Source: Candidatus Kerfeldbacteria bacterium (GTDB taxonomy: Bacteria; Patescibacteriota; Patescibacteriia; SBBC01; CAIJZX01). Taken from it: a stretch of 6,024 bases of DNA. The stretch lies in NCBI GenBank assembly GCA_016217865.1, contig JACRFO010000053.1, positions 1 to 6,024 of the forward strand. The letters run 5' to 3'. The notes beneath the pieces were generated by a model. It was not told the DNA's origin. It did not search any database and saw only the letters and a list, made by a program, of their open reading frames with translations. The position numbers were made by a program, and so were the translations under genes. Shown one piece after another: positions 1 through 4,945 of this stretch (positions are counted from its first letter, which is position 1; each line of letters opens with the position of its first letter).

Positions 1-323
1 GAGTCGAGTACCTGGGTAATGTGCGCCGCGCGCTCGTTCGATTCGACCAGCAGAAAGGTCAGCTTGGGCACGAACTTCATGACCAAGCGCTTGTTCAAGA
101 CGCTCTGCACATCGGCAATTCGAGCGACAATCCGCTTCAGGGCGTCTTCTTTATGCAGCGCCGGCAGAACAGAAATCCAGACTTTCGCGCTTTCAGCATC
201 GTCGGCAACCAAGACGCGACTGACCGTCACGAACATGCCGCTCGGAAACTCAATTTCCCGACTCAAAATACCAGCAACTTCTTGATGGACGAGGGAGTTG
301 AGTTGTTCAATCCGTGTGCTCAT
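1..323 (-). CDS. rbfA: Ribosome-binding factor A (RbfA), 3' end cut by window edge
   Basis: RbfA is a small cytoplasmic KH-fold protein that binds the immature 30S subunit and helps late 16S rRNA processing. I translated it by hand: the ATG is at 323-321 and 107 whole codons are visible before the window edge, so perhaps 10-20 C-terminal residues are missing compared with the usual 110-130. Family signs are an N-terminal helix with the pattern RIEQLNSLVHQEVAGIL (residues 4-20), then REIEFPSGMFVTVSRV (22-37), the strand AKVWISVL (46-53), and the late motif VPKLTFLLVES (85-95), matching the family's VPEL.F..D.S. The start lies 9 bases after the infB stop, so it is almost certainly co-transcribed with infB, a common bacterial pairing. 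The upstream sequence has only a weak GAG and no clear Shine-Dalgarno. The family's AxG turn between the KH helices is not obvious here. The identity is well supported by sequence pattern and by context. Confidence 0.9.
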   Translation of the reverse strand, partial: MSTRIEQLNSLVHQEVAGILSREIEFPSGMFVTVSRVLVADDAESAKVWISVLPALHKEDALKRIVARIADVQSVLNKRLVMKFVPKLTFLLVESNERAAHITQVLD

Positions 324-332
324 ACGTACTCG

Positions 333-2123
333 TTACTGCAGTGTCCGTTTCGATGAAATCGTCTTCGAAGCGACGAGGGTATCACCGACAGCAACGACTG
401 ACTGCCCTTCAACCTTTAAACCAGCCTCTGATCCGCTGCTAACGGTTTTGGCGTTCTGCTTGTTCTGTTGGAGCTGACTAATGGTACCAGTGGCGACTTT
501 CTGGCCGTTGCGGACAACGTCGACGGTCGCTCCTAGTGCAACTTCGCCGTCAGTGACTTTACCGCCCACAACTTGAAACGTGTGTTCATTTCGGAATATC
601 GCCAACACGTTCAACCGGCCGAGCTCCTGACGCTCGATCTGCGGCGGTAACAATGCCTCCAACTCACTGGTTATCGTATCAATCAAGTCGTAGATGACGG
701 TGAATGTCTTGATGATAATCGGCTGGTTCTTGCTTCGCGCTAGTTGGTCAGCCTTGGGGGAGACTTGGACATTGAAACCATAGATCGCCGCGTTCGCTGC
801 TTCGGCTCGCAGGACATCAGCCTCGGAGATGATACCCAACCCGCGTTGGACAATTTCAATCGACACTTCGGGATGTTCAATCTTCTTGAGTGATTCGAGA
901 ATGGCCTCGGCCGATCCCAAAGTATCGGTCTTGAGCATGATGAACAATTTCTTAACCTCGGGTTTCTCATCCGATTCATCTTCTTTGTGGGCGGCGAGTG
1001 TTTTCGAGACAACAGTTTTCAGGTGATGACCGAGTTGGTGTGATTTCACCTTCTTCTTCAACTCTTGGGCTTCAGCCGTTGACACCCGCAGGATGTCGCC
1101 GACTTGTGGCGCTGCTTTCAATCCAAGGAGTTGGACCGGGGTTGATGGTAGGGCAGTCTTGATGATCTGGCCATGGTCGTTCTTGAGTGATCGTACTTTC
1201 CCCCACACCTGGCCGACAACGATATCGTCTCCGACGCGGAGCGTTCCGGTCTGGACGAGAGCCGAGGCAACTGGACCTTGTTTTGGATCGACGTGCGATT
1301 CGATAATCGTCCCCACAGCCGGTCGATCGGGGTTGACGCGGAGTTTATCGGATTCAACATCAGCCAGCAGGACGATGGCTTCGAGGAGGTCTTCAACACC
1401 CTGCTTGGTCTTGGCCGAAACTTCGATGACCGGAACCTGGCCACCCCAACCTTCAAGGAGGACGCTTTCTTCAGCCAGCTCTTTCTTCACCTTATCAGCA
1501 GTGGCATCGGGTTTATCAATTTTCGTGATGGCGACGAGGAACGGTAATCCAGCTTCGGTAATGATCCGCAGCGCTTCCTTCGTCTGCGGTTTAACGCCAT
1601 CGTCAGCGGCGACAACCAAAATAGCGACGTCGGCAACTTTTGCCCCGCGGGTCCGCATCTGGGTGAAAGCTTCGTGGCCGGGGGTATCGATGAAGGTAAT
1701 CAGCCGGTCATTTTTTGTGACTTGGTACGCTCCGATTTTTTGGGTGATTCCGCCCGCCTCGCCGGTGGTCACGGATGTTTCACGAATAGCGTCGAGGAGT
1801 GAGGTCTTGCCGTGGTCAACGTGTCCAGCGACCACCACCACCGGAGGCCGAGCGACGAGTGTCGTGGCGGGATCCTCTCGCAGGTAGTCTTCGATGGATT
1901 GGGTCACGACCGTTGGTGCTTCATCGCTGCTGGCGAGCGTGACAACTTTGCCGAGATCTTCGGCGATGATTGCAGCCGTGTCAAAATCAATTTCCTGATT
2001 GATTGCGGCCATCACGCCGTTCTTGATCAGTTCAGCCGAAACCGCCGTGACCGGAATGCCAAGTTTCGTGGCCAGGTCACGGACAACGATGGTAGATGGG
2101 AGTTGAATCGGTGTTTCAGTCAT
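333..2123 (-). CDS. infB: Translation initiation factor IF-2 (compact form)
   Basis: IF-2 is the GTPase that brings fMet-tRNA to the 30S subunit and promotes 50S joining. At 596 residues it is much shorter than E. coli IF-2 (about 890): the IF2_N module (about 8-60) starts almost at once and a short linker (61-90) leads into the G domain. GTPase motifs are G1 GHVDHGKTS (100-108), G2 GGITQKIGAY (124-133, T127), G3 DTPGH (146-150, catalytic-type His150), G4 TKID (200-203) and G5 SAK (236-238). Domain II follows (about 266-350), then a charged linker (355-390), domain III (about 391-460, with LKTDTLGSAEA and RGLGIISEADV), and the C-terminal fMet-tRNA-binding beta barrel (about 468-585). G4 is normally NKID; here residue 200 is Thr (ACG at 1526-1524). 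The ATG at 2123 is the only in-frame start between an upstream stop and residue 38. infB has its own strong promoter immediately upstream and is followed by rbfA. nusA, its usual upstream neighbour, is absent. Confidence 0.98.
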   Translation of the reverse strand: MTETPIQLPSTIVVRDLATKLGIPVTAVSAELIKNGVMAAINQEIDFDTAAIIAEDLGKVVTLASSDEAPTVVTQSIEDYLREDPATTLVARPPVVVVAGHVDHGKTSLLDAIRETSVTTGEAGGITQKIGAYQVTKNDRLITFIDTPGHEAFTQMRTRGAKVADVAILVVAADDGVKPQTKEALRIITEAGLPFLVAITKIDKPDATADKVKKELAEESVLLEGWGGQVPVIEVSAKTKQGVEDLLEAIVLLADVESDKLRVNPDRPAVGTIIESHVDPKQGPVASALVQTGTLRVGDDIVVGQVWGKVRSLKNDHGQIIKTALPSTPVQLLGLKAAPQVGDILRVSTAEAQELKKKVKSHQLGHHLKTVVSKTLAAHKEDESDEKPEVKKLFIMLKTDTLGSAEAILESLKKIEHPEVSIEIVQRGLGIISEADVLRAEAANAAIYGFNVQVSPKADQLARSKNQPIIIKTFTVIYDLIDTITSELEALLPPQIERQELGRLNVLAIFRNEHTFQVVGGKVTDGEVALGATVDVVRNGQKVATGTISQLQQNKQNAKTVSSGSEAGLKVEGQSVVAVGDTLVASKTISSKRTLQ

Positions 2124-2126
2124 AGA

Positions 2127-2137
2127 AGGCGTTGCGA
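2127..2137 (-). repeat. 11-base element shared by two promoter regions (copy 2)
   Basis: This is the second copy of TCGCAACGCCT, starting at the last base of the infB -10 and covering the predicted transcription start. If functional it would lie partly in the very short mRNA leader. The significance is uncertain. Confidence 0.3.
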
Positions 2138-2165
2138 GTATACGAGAAACACGCCCTCATGTCAA
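2137..2165 (-). promoter_or_regulatory. Consensus sigma-70 promoter for infB-rbfA
   Basis: On the minus strand the -35 is TTGACA (2165-2160) and the -10 is TATACT (2142-2137), separated by exactly 17 bases. This gives a perfect -35 and a 5 of 6 match at the -10. The -10 ends only 13 bases before the infB ATG at 2123, so a start site about 7 bases downstream of the -10 (near 2130) would give a leader of roughly 6-7 bases, too short for a Shine-Dalgarno site. An in-frame stop next to the -35 rules out a longer infB reading frame through the promoter. Confidence 0.82.
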
Positions 2166-2176
2166 CGGATGAGGCG
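2152..2176 (-). repeat. Imperfect inverted repeat over the infB -35
   Basis: On the minus strand CGCCTCAT (2176-2169) is followed by an 8-base spacer and then ATGAGGGCG (2160-2152), which is the reverse complement with one extra G. The -35 hexamer (2165-2160) lies in the spacer and at the edge of the right arm. It could be a weak terminator for the upstream gene, although only a short T-rich patch (TGTTTCT) follows the right arm, or an operator for infB. It could also be chance. Confidence 0.35.
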
Positions 2177-2208
2177 AATGCAGCGGTGATCGTCCCGTGT
2201 CCGGTGGT

Positions 2209-3699
2209 CTACAAGGATCCCCAGCTATTACGCTGGGCTTCGGTGGCCTGGCCGGCCCCGTTCGGGTTGTACCCGTTTTGCACTTCGGTTCCGTCTGGGT
2301 GGGAATCACCGTCAGTGTCTTTCAAACAAGGATTCGTCAGGTAGGTATACACTTCTGCCGCATCCATCAAACCATCGGTATCGCTGTCAGCGCTGACCGT
2401 TGGACTGCCACTAAAACACGGGTACGCTGATGTTGTCGGCGCAGCATTGATGTTCGTCGTGGTGTCTTCTGCCGGCGTGGTCTCGCTCTCGCCGCTGATC
2501 AACTGTCCAGCCTCACTAAAGGAGATTGTTGGCGTAGGCGCGGTGATCGTGACCGGCTCATTCACTTTATCGAGAGTCAGCGTAATGGCTAGAACGACTT
2601 GCTTCTCTTTCAGATTTTCGGCTGCATCTGGCGGCACAACACGCATGGTCCAACGGGCCTGCCGCAGCATCCCCTTAACGCTGTCGACCCAAATTTCAAC
2701 TTGTGAATTGTCGGCCAGTGTTTGGAGGGCGCTCGCGGCTTCTGGTTTTTGCAGCTGGGCAAGCTGTTGCTCGAGCTCGGTCGTTGATTGGTTCTTCGTT
2801 TTGCGCTCTTTGATGAGCGCTTGGTAGACCGCCGGTAACGTCTCGGGATGGAGTGCGATCACGTAGTGCTTCGATCGGACCCCAGTAACGGTTTCGGTTG
2901 CCAGCGCTTTCTCAACCGTGAACACCTTTTTTTCGAGCACAGTGGTAAGCCCGGACTTGATCGATTCGACGGCTTGGTGGGAATCAGCGTTTTGTAAGAC
3001 ATCGTCCTTCCACAGACTCGGCACATCGGTTGGTGTGATCGCAATCCACTTCCCCTTTATTCCCGACAGGTCAAAGAAGGGCAGACTTGGGAATTTGGTT
3101 AGGAGGGCGTAGAGCTGCTGCTCTTTTTTTCGGGCTTCGAACTCAATGGAAAATTGGCTGTCATCGCCGGTGTACGAACCATCTATCTTCAACAGCGCAT
3201 CAGCCTCCTTCAATGGCCGGTTGGCTTCGGAGTAGATGGTCACCCCACCGTCGATGGTGACATCGGCCGGGAGGAACTGGATAATATCGTCAGGATTGAC
3301 GAGGCTCAAGGCATTGCCGACTGGATTGTTTGCGTTCGTAGCGAGATCATTGAGATTCGTGTTCGTCGTGAACGGTTTTATGCTTGACTGGCGCGGTTCG
3401 GTTGCTAGGTGAACCCGGACCGAATATTGCGCATTGTTAATATCGCTCAACGTCGTAACCATGCGCTGAAAGAGTTGAGACGAATTTGGTGTCAGAAACG
3501 GAATCGACAGCCAACCCCGGGCGTAGGCAAAATACCCACCGATACCTAAGCCGGCTACGATGGCAGTCATCAATCCCAAGAGCACCCAACGCTGACGGCG
3601 TCGGAGTGGGTGGACCGGAACCTGACTCGGCGGAGCTGGCGGTTGGGTCAGTTCGAGTTCAGGCGCAGAAACGGTTGGCGGGAGTGTTGGTATTTCCAC
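2209..3699 (-). CDS. Membrane-anchored extracellular protein with C-terminal thrombospondin type 3-like calcium-binding loops
   Basis: I do not recognise a named gene. The 496-residue protein begins with a proline-rich cytoplasmic segment (1-33), a basic patch RRRQR (33-37) and one membrane helix (about 38-60), so the rest should be outside the membrane. The middle region (about 72-395) looks like a beta-rich ectodomain. It includes FSIEFEARKKEQQLYALL (183-200), GKWIAITPTD (216-225) and VEIWVDSVKGMLRQARWTM (334-352), and ends near VNEPVTITAPTPTI (379-392). This resembles LppX/LolA-like half-barrel proteins, but that is inference. After a Thr/Ser/Ala-rich linker (about 402-425) come two Asp-rich loops, DSDTDGLMDAAE (438-449) and DTDGDSHPDGTE (461-472), of thrombospondin type 3/EF-hand type, bracketed by Cys428 and Cys458, which could form a disulfide. 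The start is GTG at 3699-3697, because an in-frame TGA lies a few codons upstream; a later GTG could also serve. It has its own extended -10 promoter, and the stop is TAG at 2211-2209. Confidence 0.88.
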   Translation of the reverse strand: MEIPTLPPTVSAPELELTQPPAPPSQVPVHPLRRRQRWVLLGLMTAIVAGLGIGGYFAYARGWLSIPFLTPNSSQLFQRMVTTLSDINNAQYSVRVHLATEPRQSSIKPFTTNTNLNDLATNANNPVGNALSLVNPDDIIQFLPADVTIDGGVTIYSEANRPLKEADALLKIDGSYTGDDSQFSIEFEARKKEQQLYALLTKFPSLPFFDLSGIKGKWIAITPTDVPSLWKDDVLQNADSHQAVESIKSGLTTVLEKKVFTVEKALATETVTGVRSKHYVIALHPETLPAVYQALIKERKTKNQSTTELEQQLAQLQKPEAASALQTLADNSQVEIWVDSVKGMLRQARWTMRVVPPDAAENLKEKQVVLAITLTLDKVNEPVTITAPTPTISFSEAGQLISGESETTPAEDTTTNINAAPTTSAYPCFSGSPTVSADSDTDGLMDAAEVYTYLTNPCLKDTDGDSHPDGTEVQNGYNPNGAGQATEAQRNSWGSL

Positions 3700-3726
3700 G
3701 GCGGATCATCAACGAAACGGATGACT

Positions 3727-3755
3727 AGTATACCACAACCAGTTCCTTACTCGAA
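3727..3755 (-). promoter_or_regulatory. Extended -10 promoter for the anchored calcium-loop protein
   Basis: The minus strand carries TGgTATACT, that is a -10 TATACT (3732-3727) preceded by the TGn extension. At 17 bases spacing the -35 position reads TTCGAG (3755-3750), a poor match, which is typical of extended -10 promoters. The expected start is near 3720, giving a leader of about 20 bases before the GTG at 3699. The -35 region overlaps the last codons of the upstream kinase-like gene, so the transcription units are tightly packed. Read-through from upstream is possible because no terminator is seen between them. Confidence 0.6.
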
Positions 3756-4487
3756 AGAACGCTGGGGGCCGACGATAACTTCGAGGCGGTGTGGCACAAC
3801 CGTCACCAGCACTGGCGGTTTAATGGCGCGCTGGCCATCAAGTACCACAGTAGGCGACCCGGTACAGGTTATTTTCGCCTTGGTGAACGGGAAAATGCTT
3901 CCCTGGAATCCACGTCGACGGTTCCCCCACCCGCGCTGCTCGCCACGTTCAACGACCAGCTCCAGTCGGCCGTCGTCCGGACGGCCTGAACCGACCCCGC
4001 GATTGAAGTTCGTAATGACGAGTTGGCCATCCGGGTCACGGGAAGTGACCGTATACTTGTTGTCGCAGGTTACAGCTGCCGCCGCTGGTGCAGCCAAGTT
4101 AAGGAGGAATAGTTGGTCATTCGCTTCGCCTAAATCGAGCCGCCGGATCACCCGTCGGGAGAGCACTTCGGCAGCCTTCGCTCCAGCCGGGATGCCTAGA
4201 TAACCGGCAATAGTTTGTTCTGGTCCAATAGGAATCAAGCCGAGGGTGACGTTGTGTTCGACGACCTGTGGGAGGACCTTTGAGACCGTTGAGTCGTTGC
4301 CAACAGCCACCACCGTGGTGGCGCCGCGCTTGATCGCGGTTGTAACTGCCTCCTGGATGTTTTTCAGGATGGTGATCTTCTCACTCCGTCCTTGGATGCC
4401 AAGTTGAGCCAGTCGGGTTTCAACGGCGGCTACGTCGCTCTCATACCTCCGGTCCTGGAGGAAATTATCGAAGACGTAGAAGTACAT
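3747..4487 (-). CDS. Divergent diacylglycerol kinase/LCB5-family protein, possible pseudoenzyme
   Basis: The 246-residue protein follows the fold order of the DAGK catalytic family (DgkB, YegS, sphingosine kinase), which phosphorylates lipid alcohols with ATP, but it is shorter than the usual 290-300 residues. The N-terminal domain has VVAVGNDSTVSKVL (59-72), which aligns with the family's GGDGTVNEVL; Asp65 and Thr67 remain while two glycines are lost. LGLIPIGPEQTIAGYLGIP (82-100) aligns with the LGIIPLGTGNDFARALGIP pattern, but the GTGND core is gone. In the C-terminal domain DDGRLELVV (171-179) matches the DDGLLDV motif, and VVLDGQ (214-219) matches the catalytic DGE with Glu replaced by Gln. 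No signal peptide or membrane helix is seen, so it should be cytoplasmic or peripheral. It starts 6 bases after the bactofilin stop and so shares its promoter. The ATG at 4487-4485 fits the domain start. Fold assignment is fairly confident; activity is doubtful, and lipid or nucleotide binding is an alternative. Confidence 0.85.
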   Translation of the reverse strand: MYFYVFDNFLQDRRYESDVAAVETRLAQLGIQGRSEKITILKNIQEAVTTAIKRGATTVVAVGNDSTVSKVLPQVVEHNVTLGLIPIGPEQTIAGYLGIPAGAKAAEVLSRRVIRRLDLGEANDQLFLLNLAAPAAAAVTCDNKYTVTSRDPDGQLVITNFNRGVGSGRPDDGRLELVVERGEQRGWGNRRRGFQGSIFPFTKAKITCTGSPTVVLDGQRAIKPPVLVTVVPHRLEVIVGPQRSFE

Positions 4488-4493
4488 CGTCGA

Positions 4494-4883
4494 CTACTTG
4501 TCGTTGGCGTTCTTGGGTTCGGCGACTTCGTGTCCAGCCATGGTCACCTTACCGTGCAGAATAGCACCGTGGGCGACGGCAATGGATTGGCTATCAACGT
4601 TACCAAAAATTTTCGCGGTCGGTGCCAATTCGATTTTCCCGGCGCACTTCACATGGCCGCGAATCTCGCCGGCCACCCAGATGTTCGCAGCTTCAATATC
4701 AGCTTTCACAACTGCGGCTGGGCCAATCCGTAGGTTCTTGCTGGTTTTCAACGTTCCAGCCACGTGGCCTTCAACGACAACGTCGCCGGCCCCGACGAAA
4801 TTACCTTCAACTTTAACGCTGGCGCCAATGAGCGTTTCAAGATCTTTTGAGTCGTGCTGTCCGTCGTGTTGGAAGAGGGCCAT
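4494..4883 (-). CDS. Bactofilin (polymer-forming cytoskeletal protein)
   Basis: Bactofilins self-assemble without nucleotide into filaments on the inner face of the membrane and serve as scaffolds for cell-wall enzymes and cell-shape control. The 129 residues comprise a short flexible N-terminus (MALFQHDGQHDS, with a hydrophobic start like the membrane-targeting peptides of this family), a central right-handed beta-helix (about 18-116), and a short polar tail (117-129). Beta-helix turns are visible as repeated G/V/I patterns: LIGASVKVEGNFVGAGDVVVEG, then VAGTLKT, LRIGPAAVVKADIEAANIWVAGEIRG, KIFGNVDS and IAVAHGAILHGKVTM. The length is typical of small bactofilins. It is first in a two-gene unit with the kinase-like gene and has a strong promoter 30 bases upstream. 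The ATG at 4883-4881 is preceded by CTTTTCCCT, with no Shine-Dalgarno. The nearby LysM gene also points to envelope work. A specific shape role cannot be deduced. Confidence 0.95.
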   Translation of the reverse strand: MALFQHDGQHDSKDLETLIGASVKVEGNFVGAGDVVVEGHVAGTLKTSKNLRIGPAAVVKADIEAANIWVAGEIRGHVKCAGKIELAPTAKIFGNVDSQSIAVAHGAILHGKVTMAGHEVAEPKNANDK

Positions 4884-4905
4884 AGGGAAAAGACGATAAA
4901 TGTAG

Positions 4906-4922
4906 CGCCCCTATTGTAGGCG
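4906..4922 (-). repeat. Short imperfect inverted repeat over the bactofilin -10
   Basis: The minus strand reads CGCCT (4922-4918), ACAAT, then AGGGGCG (4912-4906). The arms pair as CGCCT with AGGCG if two extra G bases are bulged. It covers the -10 hexamer TACAAT (4918-4913). The outer bases CGCCT and AGG(G)GCG also occur in the inverted repeat at the infB promoter. It may be an operator, a remnant terminator for the LysM gene, or chance. Confidence 0.25.
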
Positions 4923-4941
4923 TTGCGACCTCGTCTGTCAA
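4913..4941 (-). promoter_or_regulatory. Consensus sigma-70 promoter for bactofilin and kinase-like gene
   Basis: On the minus strand a perfect -35 TTGACA (4941-4936) is followed, after 17 bases, by the -10 TACAAT (4918-4913, 5 of 6). The expected start near 4906 gives a leader of about 22 bases before the ATG at 4883. The -35 begins only 4 bases after the stop of the LysM gene, so the promoter fills nearly the whole intergenic gap. Confidence 0.82.
4918..4928 (-). repeat. 11-base element shared by two promoter regions (copy 1)
   Basis: TCGCAACGCCT on the minus strand (4928-4918) occurs identically, in the same orientation, in the infB promoter region (2137-2127). Here it lies in the -35/-10 spacer and touches the -10; at infB it lies between the -10 and the ATG. 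The different placement argues against a single simple operator function. Confidence 0.3.
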
Positions 4942-4945
4942 TCAA

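Noticed and set aside
21..356. 111-codon open frame on the plus strand at the left edge
   Set aside because: It is antisense to rbfA, which matches its family along its visible length on the minus strand.
1093..1887. 264-codon open frame on the plus strand opposite infB
   Set aside because: It lies wholly antisense to the certain IF-2 gene, its translation is Ser/Thr/Arg/Pro-rich with no domain pattern, and it has no promoter or plausible start context. It is a codon-bias shadow.
2124..2208. Rho-independent terminator between the calcium-loop gene and infB
   Set aside because: The only stem candidate (2152-2176) has a bulge, an 8-base loop and no real T-tract, and it overlaps the infB promoter. 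Kept only as an inverted repeat.
3610..4203. 197-codon open frame on the plus strand across two genes
   Set aside because: It is antisense to the kinase-like gene and the start of the calcium-loop gene, is rich in Arg/Ser/Pro, and shows no recognisable motif.
3747..4487. Frameshift or pseudogene explanation for the short, degenerate kinase-like gene
   Set aside because: The frame is intact from start to stop, with conserved motifs at both ends in the right order. The changes are substitutions and shortened loops rather than broken frames.
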